From NCBI GenBank assembly GCA_014383605.1, contig JACNHM010000268.1:1-9236 (forward strand): a DNA stretch of 9,236 nt, given 5' to 3'. Positions 1 through 7,809 of the stretch are shown here, in pieces. The stretch comes from Chloroflexota bacterium. GTDB taxonomy: Bacteria > Chloroflexota > Anaerolineae > UBA3071. Each line of letters opens with the position of its first letter. Position 1 is the stretch's first letter. A program made the translations under genes and the position numbers. Under the pieces are notes generated by a model. The model was not told the DNA's origin. It did not search any database and saw only the letters and a list, made by a program, of their open reading frames with translations.

Positions 1-1022
1 AGCACGACGCCGGCGCGCCGGCGGCCTGGCGAGATGCCATCCTGGAGTGCTATCACCACCTGGATCGCGTCGTGGGCGAATTGCGCGCCGAACTGCAGCC
101 GGAAGACAACGTCATCATCTGCTCGGACCACGGCGCCGGCCCCATCGGCGACCGCTCCTTTTACCTCAACCAGTGGCTGGCCGAGAAGGGGTTCCTGGCC
201 ATGCACGAGGCGGGGAGCGCCGGTCTGGTGGCGCGAGCCCGGCAGCGGATTCTGAGCACGCTGCGCAAGTCGGGGCGCCGCTTTCTCTCCCGACCGGCCA
301 AGGAGTGGCTGTCACGCCAATTTCCCGATCTGCGGGACTGGGTGGAGGGGAGGCTGGTCTTCTCCCGCATTGACTGGAGCCGCACGCAGGCCTACGCGCT
401 GGAGGGCGAGCCGCTCATCTACATCAATCTCCAAGGGCGGCAGCCGCAGGGCGTTGTGGAGCCGGAGCAGTACGCCGCCGTGCGGCAGAGGATCATTGAC
501 GAACTGCAGGCGCTGCGCGACCCGTGGGAGGGATGGCCCATCGCCCGGCCCCGGCCGCGTGAGGAGGTCTTTCCCGGCCAGGCCTTGGACGAGGCGCCCG
601 ATATCCTCGTCGGCCTGCGCCACGAGTACACCTCGCGCATGACCTACACCCACAGCGGCGGCGGCGCGCTGGCGCGGCTGAGCCGGGCAGAACTGGAGCA
701 GCAGGAACGCTACAACCGCTCCAGTGCCTCGCATCGGCGGGAGGGGGTGCTGTTGGCGGATGGCCCGGCCTTTAAGCGGGGTTTTGAGCTGCGGTCGCCG
801 GACATCTTCGACCTGGCGCCGACGATTCTGCATCTCTTCGATCTGCCGGTTCCAGAGGATATGGACGGCCGCGTGCTGAGCGAATGTCTCACGGAGGCCA
901 GGCCTGTGCGCTACGCGGCCACCGAGGCCGCTCCCCCGCCTGGCGAAGAAGTCGCCCTGGACGAAGAGGAGGCGGCGCTGATCCGCCAGCGGCTGGAGGG
1001 GTTGGGGTATCTGGGGAATTGA
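1..1022 (+). CDS. Alkaline-phosphatase-superfamily phosphodiesterase, 5' end cut by the window
   Basis: This is the C-terminal 339 residues of a predicted metal-dependent phosphodiesterase/nucleotide pyrophosphatase-type enzyme; the first full codon is at base 3. The frame is open to the window edge, so the GTG at 72 is not the true start. The product aligns along its whole length with the next gene's product. Shared segments are the metal-ligand motif SDHGAGPIGD (Asp codon 126-128, His 129-131), YLNQWLAEKGF, QPQGVV, APDILVGL, the late histidine in SASHRREG (codon 732-734) and the tail EGLGYLGN. By that alignment about 230 residues, including the nucleophile, lie upstream of the window. No membrane segment is visible, so the protein is probably cytoplasmic. 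It precedes the next gene with a 2-base gap and is presumably co-transcribed with it. The family assignment is firm; the substrate is unknown. A phosphoglycerate-mutase-like or sulfatase-like member of the same superfamily is the main alternative. Confidence 0.85.
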   Translation, partial: HDAGAPAAWRDAILECYHHLDRVVGELRAELQPEDNVIICSDHGAGPIGDRSFYLNQWLAEKGFLAMHEAGSAGLVARARQRILSTLRKSGRRFLSRPAKEWLSRQFPDLRDWVEGRLVFSRIDWSRTQAYALEGEPLIYINLQGRQPQGVVEPEQYAAVRQRIIDELQALRDPWEGWPIARPRPREEVFPGQALDEAPDILVGLRHEYTSRMTYTHSGGGALARLSRAELEQQERYNRSSASHRREGVLLADGPAFKRGFELRSPDIFDLAPTILHLFDLPVPEDMDGRVLSECLTEARPVRYAATEAAPPPGEEVALDEEEAALIRQRLEGLGYLGN

Positions 1023-1024
1023 GG

Positions 1025-2737
1025 ATGGCTGAAGCATCGCCGTGTGATCGTGTCCTGGTCATCGGCTGGGACGGGGCCAATTTCGACCTGGTGCGCAAGT
1101 GGGCGGCGGAGGGCAAACTGCCGGCGGCGGCGCGCCTGCTGGCCGAGGGGAGCGCAGGTCACCTGGAGTCGACCATTCCGCCCATCAGCGCGCCGGCCTG
1201 GTCTTCCCTGGCCACGGGGCTCAACCCCGGCCGGCACGGCATCTATTACTTCCGCGAGCACGTGCCCGGCAGCTATGAGCTGCGGCTGGTGAAAGGGGCG
1301 GACCGCCACGGCAAACCGCTGTGGCGGATGCTCAACGAGCAGGGTAAACAGGCGGGCGTCGTCAACCTGGTGATGACCTGGCCGCCGGAGCCGCTGGACG
1401 GCTTCATGATCTCCGGCATGGATGCTCCCGGCGAACACAGCGATTTCACCTATCCGCCGGAGTTGGCCGATGAACTGCGCCGCGCCGTGGGCGAGTATCT
1501 CATCGAATTGCCCTTGGAGGAGGAAGCGCGCAATTTCCGCTACGATGCGCTGTGGGCCAAGATCGAGCAGGAGATGGAGGCGCGCATTGCCGCGGTGCGT
1601 TACCTGCTGCGGGCGAAGGCTTGGGACGTCTTCGTGGTGAACTTCCGCGCTACGGACAGCGTGCAGCACCACTTCTGGAAGTTCATGGACGCGGCCCATC
1701 CGCAGTACGACGCGACCCCCGCCGCCCGCTGGGGCGACGCCATCGAGCGGGTCTACCGGCGACTGGATGGCTTCCTGGGCGATCTGTTGGCGGAACTGGA
1801 CGAAAGCACGCTGGTCATTCTCATGTCGGACCACGGCTTCGGGCCGGTGGGCGATACGGCGCTCTACCTCAACAAGTGGCTGGCGCAGGAGGGGTTTCTC
1901 AAGCTGAAAGCGCAGGACGGCCGCGCGGCTGGCGGCAGCCTGCTGGCCGGGCTGCGGGGCAAGCTCTGGCAGGGAGCCTGGGTGCGGCTGCGCCAGATCA
2001 CACCGCAGGCGGTCAAGGATCTGGCCGAGCGGCTGTGGCCGCGCTTCTACCAGCGCATACGCTACCCGGCCGCGCACTTCTTCATTGACTGGGCCGAGAG
2101 CCGCGCCTACGGCGACGAGTACCAGGAGAGCATCTGGATCAACCTGGTCGGACGAGAGCCGCAGGGGATCGTCCAGCCGGGGGCGGAGTACGAAGCGCTG
2201 CGAGATGAGATCATCGCCCGACTGGGCGCGCTGCGCCACCCGCACACGGGGGAGCCCATCATCGAAGCGGCGTACCGCCGGGAGGAGGTGTACCACGGCT
2301 CGGAAGTGGGGCGGGCGCCGGACATCGTGGTCATTCCCGGTCAGGAGCCGTACGTCCGCGTGCGGCCCAGCCACAGCGTCGCCGATCCAGCCCCCGTGCG
2401 CACTCTCACGCCGGAGGAACTGCGGGCCGACTATCTGCCCAGTGGTGTCCATCGGCGCACGGGCATGTTCCTGGCACTGGGGCCAGGCATCCGGCAGGGG
2501 CACCAGTTGCCCACGCGCCACATCTGTGACGTGACGCCGACGGTGCTGGCCGCACTGGGCTGCCGCGTGCCGGCGGGGCTGGACGGACGGGTCATCGAGG
2601 AGATGTTCACCACGCCGCCCGACGTGCGCTACTTCGATGACGTTGAGCTGCCGCCGCGAGCGGAGCAGGCCATGGATTACAGCGAGGAGGAGGCGAAGCT
2701 GGTGAGCGAGAAGCTGAAGGGGCTGGGGTACATCTGA
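1025..2737 (+). CDS. Alkaline-phosphatase-superfamily phosphodiesterase (type I phosphodiesterase/nucleotide pyrophosphatase-like), complete
   Basis: A 570-residue predicted hydrolase of phosphodiester or pyrophosphate bonds using two bound metals. The superfamily's ligands appear in order: D16 in VIGWDGANFD, probable nucleophile S55 in PPISAPAWSSLATG, the NPGRHGI segment near 67-73, D211 and H215 in ATDSVQHHFW, D269-H270 in MSDHGFGPVG, and H476 in SGVHRRTG. No signal peptide or transmembrane helix is seen, so it is likely cytoplasmic. The ATG at 1025 is chosen because it follows the previous stop by 2 bases and puts the first strand (VLVIGWDG) ten residues in; GGGG at 1013-1016 may serve as a weak ribosome site. 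An open extension upstream merely overlaps the previous gene. It is a tandem paralogue of the gene before it, and its stop overlaps the flippase start. Substrate unknown; lipid-linked or nucleotide sugars are guesses drawn only from the neighbours. Confidence 0.88.
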   Translation: MAEASPCDRVLVIGWDGANFDLVRKWAAEGKLPAAARLLAEGSAGHLESTIPPISAPAWSSLATGLNPGRHGIYYFREHVPGSYELRLVKGADRHGKPLWRMLNEQGKQAGVVNLVMTWPPEPLDGFMISGMDAPGEHSDFTYPPELADELRRAVGEYLIELPLEEEARNFRYDALWAKIEQEMEARIAAVRYLLRAKAWDVFVVNFRATDSVQHHFWKFMDAAHPQYDATPAARWGDAIERVYRRLDGFLGDLLAELDESTLVILMSDHGFGPVGDTALYLNKWLAQEGFLKLKAQDGRAAGGSLLAGLRGKLWQGAWVRLRQITPQAVKDLAERLWPRFYQRIRYPAAHFFIDWAESRAYGDEYQESIWINLVGREPQGIVQPGAEYEALRDEIIARLGALRHPHTGEPIIEAAYRREEVYHGSEVGRAPDIVVIPGQEPYVRVRPSHSVADPAPVRTLTPEELRADYLPSGVHRRTGMFLALGPGIRQGHQLPTRHICDVTPTVLAALGCRVPAGLDGRVIEEMFTTPPDVRYFDDVELPPRAEQAMDYSEEEAKLVSEKLKGLGYI

Positions 2738-4218
2738 TGAGCATCACGCGACGCTCCGGCGCCACGGCCACGTTCATATTCATCGGCCGCCTGGCCAACT
2801 TGCTGTTCAACGTGGCCGTCATCGTCCTCATCACCCGCTACCTGGGCAAGGAGACGTTTGGTCGCTACGCCTTCGTCCAGTCGTACACCTTCGTGCTGAG
2901 CACGCTGGCCACAGGGGGCACCTTCAGCATCCTGATTCGCGAGGCCGCCAGGGAGCGTGAGCGGGCCGGCCACCACCTGGGCACGGCCTTGCAGATCCAA
3001 TTCGTCTTTGCCCTCGTCGCCTTCGCCGCAGGCGTCGCCATCCTGCCGCTGTTCAACAGCGACGAACTGACCACACAGGCAGTTTACATCGCCTCCCTGG
3101 CGGTCATCCTCCAGTCCTTCGCCAATCTCTACGCCTGCATCTTCACGGCCTTCGAGCGCACCAAGTTCTGGGCTCTGACGACGACCATCGAAGGAGGCCT
3201 TTACCTGGGCCTGGTGGTCTGGGTGGTCGTTTCCGGCGGCGAGTTCCTGACCATCTTCTGGATGAGGGTGGTGTCCTTCGGCGTCAAGCTGGTGCTCAAC
3301 GCGGTCATCGTGCGCTACCGCTTCACCCGCACCGTCTGGCGGCTGGACGTGGCGGCGGCTCGCTACTTCGCCCGCGAGTCTTTTCCCCTCATTTTCTCGG
3401 ACACCTTCCGCTCCCTCGACCGTCAGTTGGACACCTTCCTGCTGAAGCTCTGGAGCACGGTGGCGCAGATCGGCGTCTTCAGCGCGCCCTACCGGCTCAT
3501 TGACCGCATGGTGATCCTGCCCGACAGCATCATGGCCGGTTTCCTGCCGGCGCTGTCACAGCTCTCGACCTCCGACCGTGAGCGGTTGCAGGCGCTCTAT
3601 GGCAAGGTCTTCAAGTTCTTTTTGCTCTTTGCGCTGCCCATTGCCGTTATCGGCACGTTTCTGGCCAGGCCACTGGTGGTGTTGTTCTTCACCGACGAGT
3701 ATCTGGAGTCGGTGGTTGTGCTGCGTGTTCTGGTCTGGATTGTGCTCTGCATGTTCCCCAACTATCTGTTCAAGTACGTGCTCACCGCCATTGGCCGGCA
3801 GCGCTACGAGACCGTGAGCCGGTTCATCTCGGTGGGCACGCATCTGGTGTTGGGGTGGTTGCTGATCCCTCGCTGGGGTGCGCTGGGGGCGGCCGTATCG
3901 GCGCTGGCCTCCCAGGTGATCCTTTTCGTGGTGGGTTTCACCTACGTGTCTCTCGGTCTGCAACCCTACTGGCCCTACCGGCTGCTGCTCAAGTTGGCCG
4001 GGCTCACGCTGCTGGTGGGCTTGCTCCTGCAGATGCTGGCGAACGCGCCGTTGGTGCTGGTGCTGCCGCTGGCGGCCGCGGCCTATCTGGCGGGCTACCT
4101 GGTGCTGCGGATACTGAGGCCGGACGAATTGCGGGCCTTCGGGGAGATCTTGGGGCTGCGGAAACGTGGGGTGGCCGCGGAAGGTGCACCGGCCACAGGC
4201 AGCAGAGGTCATAGGTGA
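2737..4218 (+). CDS. Wzx-like polysaccharide flippase (MOP superfamily)
   Basis: A 493-residue integral membrane protein predicted to flip undecaprenyl-linked oligosaccharide across the cytoplasmic membrane. The N-terminus (FIFIGRLANLLFNVAVIVL, about residues 13-32) followed by TRYLGKETFGRYAFVQSY is typical of polysaccharide-biosynthesis transporters, in which the first helix leads into a 'lG...fG.ya' turn. I count roughly 12 to 14 hydrophobic segments, with charged loops such as SDTFRSLDRQLD in the middle as in other Wzx proteins, and a short polar, basic C-terminal tail (RKRG to the end). Length is normal for the family. The ATG at 2737 overlaps the preceding TGA by one base, with GGGG at 2725-2728 as a weak ribosome site, so translation is probably coupled. 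The next gene is a Wzy-like polymerase, the usual functional partner. A lipid II flippase (MurJ-like) or teichoic or teichuronic acid exporter of the same superfamily is possible but less likely in this context. Confidence 0.88.
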   Translation: MSITRRSGATATFIFIGRLANLLFNVAVIVLITRYLGKETFGRYAFVQSYTFVLSTLATGGTFSILIREAARERERAGHHLGTALQIQFVFALVAFAAGVAILPLFNSDELTTQAVYIASLAVILQSFANLYACIFTAFERTKFWALTTTIEGGLYLGLVVWVVVSGGEFLTIFWMRVVSFGVKLVLNAVIVRYRFTRTVWRLDVAAARYFARESFPLIFSDTFRSLDRQLDTFLLKLWSTVAQIGVFSAPYRLIDRMVILPDSIMAGFLPALSQLSTSDRERLQALYGKVFKFFLLFALPIAVIGTFLARPLVVLFFTDEYLESVVVLRVLVWIVLCMFPNYLFKYVLTAIGRQRYETVSRFISVGTHLVLGWLLIPRWGALGAAVSALASQVILFVVGFTYVSLGLQPYWPYRLLLKLAGLTLLVGLLLQMLANAPLVLVLPLAAAAYLAGYLVLRILRPDELRAFGEILGLRKRGVAAEGAPATGSRGHR

Positions 4219-5831
4219 TGGAGAACGCGGTGACCGGTCAGTGGTGGATGGAGTGGCGGCAACGCTTCGCCGGACAGGGCCGGCGTGTGAAGGTGGCGCT
4301 GCTGGCGCTGGCCCTTGTCGTCGCCGTGCTGCTGGGCGCGGCCCTGATCCTGTCTCCCCTCTCCATCTGGAAAACGACCGCCGTGTTGGTGGTGGCGCTG
4401 GCCGCTGCCTGGCTGGCGGGGCGTAGCCTCCTGTCCCGCCAGCCGGTGGAATGGCTGTTCCTGGCCTTCGTGGCCTTGCTTCCTTTCACCAGGGCGGCCT
4501 TGCTGAACATAGAATTCGGCCTGCAACCCAACTACCTGGCCATCGTTGGCGTGCTGGGGCTGTTGCTGCTGCGCGCGCTGGCGCTGAGGCTGCCTCTGCG
4601 CATTCCCCGCTCGCCGGTCACCATCCTCCTGCTTGTCTTCGTCGCCATCGTGGGTTTCTCCTGCCTGATGTCCGGCCAGACGCCGCTGCGGGAATTCCGG
4701 GGAGAAGTGCGGTGGATACGCAGCCTCAAACAGTTCGCCGTGCTCATCTTCATGGTTTTGACCTACGTGATGGTCATGCTGGTGGTGCAGAGCCGGGTGC
4801 TGTTGCGCCGCTCGCTGCAGGTTTTCCTGGTCATCTCGGTGCTGGTGGCTCTCTATGGCCTGTACCAGTTCGTGGCCTACCCGCTGGGCCTGCCCTTTGT
4901 GGACGTCTTCGGCACCAACGTGAGCTTCCGGCAGACCCGTTTGTATGCCATCGCTCTGGCCGGGGGGCGCTTCTTGCGCGTCTGGTCAACGCTCTCCGAG
5001 CCGGTGTGGTTTGGCGACTATCTGGTGGCCGTGATCCCCCTGCTGACGGCCTACGTCCTGGCCAAACAACGTCCCCTGCCGCTGCCACGACGCTGGCACC
5101 TGGCTCTGCTCGTGCCGCTGCTGTTGGCGCTGCTGTTGACCTTTGCCCGCAGCGCCTGGTTTGCCCTGCTGGCGGCGCTGGCTGTGCTGGCCTTGACTTT
5201 CTTCCGGCCGCGGGAGATCCTGCGCTGGGCCGTCATCCTCGCCGTCATCGGCCTGCTGCTCATCCCGGTAGACATGATGATCGCCCGATTGCCCATCGCC
5301 AGTGGCGCGTCTTTGCTGCAGGCGGTAGCCTCTCGCTTCCTCTCTCCCTTCCAGCAGGAGGATTTTGGCAACATCCACCGCTACACGGGGATAGTGGCCT
5401 CCCTGGATATCTTCCGGGCACATCCCTGGCTGGGGGTGGGCTATGGCAACTTCGGCTTCTACTTCGACCTGCACAAACCTTTCTGGGGACAGGCCATCAG
5501 CGACGTGCTCAATGTCTTCCCGGTGATGAGCGGGGGCATGTTCTTCCGATTGCTGTCGGAGACAGGCATCGTGGGCACGGCGGCTTTTGCCCTGTTGCTG
5601 TTGGCCGTGGCCTGGGAAGGGTGGCGCGCCTGGCGGGCGCTGCGCGGCGATCCCTTCCTCTCCGCTACGGCGGCGGGCCTCCTGGCCTCCTACGTGGGGT
5701 TGGTGGTGCGCTTGACGATGGCCGATTCCATCCATTTCACCTACACCTGGTTCATCGTGGCGCTCATCGTGGTCCTGGCCCGGCGCGCGGAGCGGATGCG
5801 GGGCGAGGCCCCGTCTCCGGAGGTGGCCTAG
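4218..5831 (+). CDS. O-antigen polymerase/ligase family membrane protein (Wzy/WaaL-like)
   Basis: A 537-residue polytopic protein predicted to polymerise or ligate lipid-linked repeat units on the outer face of the membrane. About ten or more hydrophobic helices are visible (for example near 26-47, 77-95, 103-122, 132-150, 175-220, 265-353 and two or three after 445). Family hallmarks are RVWSTLSEPVWFGDYL (E261), FARSAWFALL (R311), and the large outer loop with HPWLGVGYGNFGFY (residues 402-415), the usual 'HP.lGvG.gnf' signature of the Wzy_C/O-antigen ligase domain. Wzy and WaaL share this architecture; a neighbouring flippase and no lipid-A genes favour polymerase. The ATG at 4218 overlaps the flippase stop by one base and has AGAGG at 4204-4208; a GTG directly before it (4215) would add one residue. 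No chain-length regulator (Wzz) is present in the window. Confidence 0.85.
   Translation: MENAVTGQWWMEWRQRFAGQGRRVKVALLALALVVAVLLGAALILSPLSIWKTTAVLVVALAAAWLAGRSLLSRQPVEWLFLAFVALLPFTRAALLNIEFGLQPNYLAIVGVLGLLLLRALALRLPLRIPRSPVTILLLVFVAIVGFSCLMSGQTPLREFRGEVRWIRSLKQFAVLIFMVLTYVMVMLVVQSRVLLRRSLQVFLVISVLVALYGLYQFVAYPLGLPFVDVFGTNVSFRQTRLYAIALAGGRFLRVWSTLSEPVWFGDYLVAVIPLLTAYVLAKQRPLPLPRRWHLALLVPLLLALLLTFARSAWFALLAALAVLALTFFRPREILRWAVILAVIGLLLIPVDMMIARLPIASGASLLQAVASRFLSPFQQEDFGNIHRYTGIVASLDIFRAHPWLGVGYGNFGFYFDLHKPFWGQAISDVLNVFPVMSGGMFFRLLSETGIVGTAAFALLLLAVAWEGWRAWRALRGDPFLSATAAGLLASYVGLVVRLTMADSIHFTYTWFIVALIVVLARRAERMRGEAPSPEVA
5819..5823 (+). promoter_or_regulatory. Ribosome binding site deciding a GTG start
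   Basis: GGAGG lies 7 bases upstream of the GTG at 5831. The frame of the GT4 gene stays open far upstream through the polymerase gene, so this site, together with the TAGTG stop-start overlap, is what fixes the start. Confidence 0.7.
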
Positions 5832-7018
5832 TGGCGGCGCGTCCGGCACGGCTGCTCTTCCTCAACTCCCGCTCCGAGTACGGCGGGGCGGACATGGGTC
5901 TGCTGAGCATTGTCAGACACTTGTCCCCGGAGCGCTTCTCCTCCTGGGTCATCCTGCCGCAAGAGGGACCACTGGTGGCGGATCTGCGCCAGGCGGGGGC
6001 GAGCGTGCATTTCATGCCCCTGGCCCGCCTGGAGCGGCTGGACAGCCTGGCGGAAGTTCTTCGCTTCCCGTGGCAAACGATCCGCTCGACCTGGCTTCTG
6101 CAGCGCTTCATCCGTCGCCAGGGAATTGACCTGGTGTACACCAACTCCAGCGCCATGCAAGCGGGCGCGCTGGCTGCCCGTCTGGCGGGGGTGCCCCACG
6201 TTTGGCACGTGCGGGAGATCTGGACGTCGCCCCGCCTGATCACCGTCCCCCTCTATCGCTTCATCCACGCCTTTTCGGATCGCGTGATCGCTCTCAGCCA
6301 AACGGCCGCGGAGGAGAATTTCGGCCGCCGCGCCGGCGATGTTCAGGTGATCCGTGACAGCATAGACCCCCACCGTTTCCAGGATCAGCCGGCGCTGGCA
6401 GAACTGCGTCAGGAGTTTGGCCTGGCCCCGGACACGCCTGTGGTGGGAACCGTGGCTCGCCTGGCGCCGCAGAAGGGACTGCATTGCTTCCTGGAGGCAG
6501 CCGAGCGGCTCGCCAGCCAGCGAGCGGGCGTGCGTTTCATGATCGTGGGTGACATCCCTCGTCCCCGGTATCAGGCCTACAAAGACCAACTGCTGGACAT
6601 GTCCCGCCGACCAGCGCTCGATGGGCGTGTCATCTTCACGGGATGGCGCGGGGACGTGCCGGCGTTGCTGCAACTCTTCACGGTTTTCGTCCTCCCCTCC
6701 AGCGGTGCGGAAGGGCTGGGTTCGGTGATCGCTGAGGCGTGGTGGGCGCGCCGGCCGGTGGTGGCGCCTGATCACTCTGGGCCTAAGGAAACGGTGCGCC
6801 ACGGTCATACGGGCCTGCACTTTCGCTCCGGCTCGGCCGCCGATTTGGCGGCGCAGGTGGACATGCTGCTGGAGGACGGGGCGCTGCGAGAGCGCCTGGC
6901 CGCCGCCGGGCACGAGGAGGCGCTGGCTCATTACAATGCCGTCCGCAATGTCCAGAAGATCGAGGACGTCCTGCACGACGCTCTGACCCATTCCAGAAAG
7001 GGTAGGAAGAACTCCTGA
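5831..7018 (+). CDS. Glycosyltransferase family 4 (GT-B fold)
   Basis: A 395-residue cytoplasmic or membrane-associated glycosyltransferase expected to add a sugar from a nucleotide donor to the growing lipid-linked unit. The N-terminal Rossmann half begins LLFLNSRSEYGGADMG (from residue 8), with the glycine pair that faces the acceptor. HVWHVREIW (H123, H126) matches the family's central catalytic-histidine region. The C-terminal half has GTVARLAPQKG (206-216), a phosphate-binding R and K arrangement, FTGWRGDVPALL, and the E-x7-E motif EGLGSVIAE with E294 and E302. Length is normal. The GTG start at 5831 shares its G with the polymerase TAG stop; the longer open frame upstream is rejected because it runs through the polymerase gene and shows no homologous content. 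The donor and acceptor sugars cannot be read from the sequence; retaining chemistry is expected for the family. Confidence 0.9.
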   Translation: MAARPARLLFLNSRSEYGGADMGLLSIVRHLSPERFSSWVILPQEGPLVADLRQAGASVHFMPLARLERLDSLAEVLRFPWQTIRSTWLLQRFIRRQGIDLVYTNSSAMQAGALAARLAGVPHVWHVREIWTSPRLITVPLYRFIHAFSDRVIALSQTAAEENFGRRAGDVQVIRDSIDPHRFQDQPALAELRQEFGLAPDTPVVGTVARLAPQKGLHCFLEAAERLASQRAGVRFMIVGDIPRPRYQAYKDQLLDMSRRPALDGRVIFTGWRGDVPALLQLFTVFVLPSSGAEGLGSVIAEAWWARRPVVAPDHSGPKETVRHGHTGLHFRSGSAADLAAQVDMLLEDGALRERLAAAGHEEALAHYNAVRNVQKIEDVLHDALTHSRKGRKNS

Positions 7019-7797
7019 TGGACTTGTCGGTGATCATCGTGAACTACAATACCGCTTCCCTGTTGCGGGCCTGCCTGAGCGCTCTGCGCCAGCATCCGCT
7101 GCGGCGGGGCAGCATGGACGTCTGGGTCGTGGACAACGGTTCCCAGGATGACAGCGCAGCCATGGTCGGAGAACAGTTTCCCGAGGTCCATCTGCTGGCC
7201 AACGAGGTGAACCGGGGCTTTGCCGCGGCCAACAACCAGGCCATCCGGCTCAGCCAGGGCCGTTACGTTTTGCTCCTCAACCCCGATACGGAAGTGTTCC
7301 CCGGCACTCTGGACGAGATGCTACGCTTCATGGACGAGCATCCCCAGGCCGGTGTCGTGGGCGCTCAGCTATTGAACCCCGATGGCTCCGTGCAGACCTC
7401 TTGCCGCGCCTTTCCTACCCTGTGGGCGGTCTTCCTGCGGGGCAGCGGCCTGAGCCGCTTCTTTCCTCGTAGCCGTGCCTTGCGCCAGTATCTGATGGAA
7501 GATGGGGATCATGGCCAGACGCAAGAGGTGGATTGGCTGCTGGGGGCCTGTCTGTGGATGCGTCGCAGGACTTTGGATGAGGTCGGTTGGCTGGACGAGG
7601 GGTTCTTTCTGTACTACGAAGACATAGACTGGTGCTATCGGGCCAGGCAGGCCGGATGGCAGATCTACTATCTGCCCTCTGCCCGCATTCTGCATCGCCA
7701 TCAGCGTGAAAGCGCACGCGGCATCAACAAGTTGACTTGGGTACACGTTCGGAGTATAATCAGGTTGTTCCGCAAACATGACCTGGCCTGGTTCTAG
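7018..7797 (+). CDS. Glycosyltransferase family 2, rhamnosyltransferase (WbbL)-like
   Basis: A 259-residue GT-A fold enzyme. It opens directly with the family's first strand, [18 protein letters not shown], followed by [11 protein letters not shown] (D39), [22 protein letters not shown] (D90, the metal-binding position equivalent to DxD), and the late acidic motif [16 protein letters not shown] (E201, D202, D204). The order NPDTE ... [10 protein letters not shown] ... [10 protein letters not shown] is characteristic of WbbL-type dTDP-rhamnose:glycan transferases, so rhamnose is the best guess for the donor, though not proven. The length is at the short end for this group, with no C-terminal membrane helix. 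The ATG at 7018 overlaps the GT4 stop by one base; an AGGA at 7004-7007 is a possible ribosome site. A near-consensus promoter lies inside its last 70 bases, pointing to the next gene. Confidence 0.9.
   Translation: MDLSVIIVNYNTASLLRACLSALRQHPLRRGSMDVWVVDNGSQDDSAAMVGEQFPEVHLLANEVNRGFAAANNQAIRLSQGRYVLLLNPDTEVFPGTLDEMLRFMDEHPQAGVVGAQLLNPDGSVQTSCRAFPTLWAVFLRGSGLSRFFPRSRALRQYLMEDGDHGQTQEVDWLLGACLWMRRRTLDEVGWLDEGFFLYYEDIDWCYRARQAGWQIYYLPSARILHRHQRESARGINKLTWVHVRSIIRLFRKHDLAWF
7732..7760 (+). promoter_or_regulatory. Predicted sigma-70-type promoter inside the GT2 gene, for the initiating transferase
   Basis: The -35 box TTGACT (7732-7737, 5 of 6 matches to TTGACA) and the -10 box TATAAT (7755-7760, perfect) are separated by exactly 17 bases, the optimal spacer. 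Transcription would start near 7767, leaving a leader of about 43 bases before the GTG at 7810. Such an AT-rich perfect -10 box stands out against the GC-rich surroundings. It is a sequence match only; codon constraints of the overlapping gene could produce it by chance. Confidence 0.55.
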
Positions 7798-7803
7798 GGG
7801 GAG
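7796..7803 (+). promoter_or_regulatory. Strong ribosome binding site for the initiating transferase
   Basis: The purine run AGGGGGAG overlaps the TAG stop of the GT2 gene and sits 6 bases before the GTG at 7810. It supports that start and would be retained on a transcript begun at the internal promoter. Confidence 0.7.
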
Positions 7804-7809
7804 CTCTGC

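Noticed and set aside
9..22. A perfect 14-base GC palindrome (GCCGGCGCGCCGGC).
   Set aside because: It lies inside coding sequence as Ala/Gly/Pro codons; such palindromes are common in GC-rich genes and it has no loop or U-tract to act as a terminator.
911..2521. A 536-codon open frame on the - strand opposite the second phosphodiesterase.
   Set aside because: It mirrors a strongly conserved enzyme gene in GC-rich DNA, where antisense frames often stay open. Its translation is rich in R, Q, H and P and has no recognisable motifs.
4451..5830. An in-frame upstream extension that would fuse about 460 residues to the GT4 enzyme.
   Set aside because: It is the shifted frame of the polymerase gene, with low-complexity A/G/R/P composition. 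The GTG at 5831 has a strong ribosome site and gives a normal-length GT4.
4986..5849. A 287-codon - strand open frame across the polymerase.
   Set aside because: Translation is Q/H/R/G-rich with no domain signature; it is a shadow of a membrane-protein gene whose leucine and valine codons read as Q, H and D-type codons in antisense.
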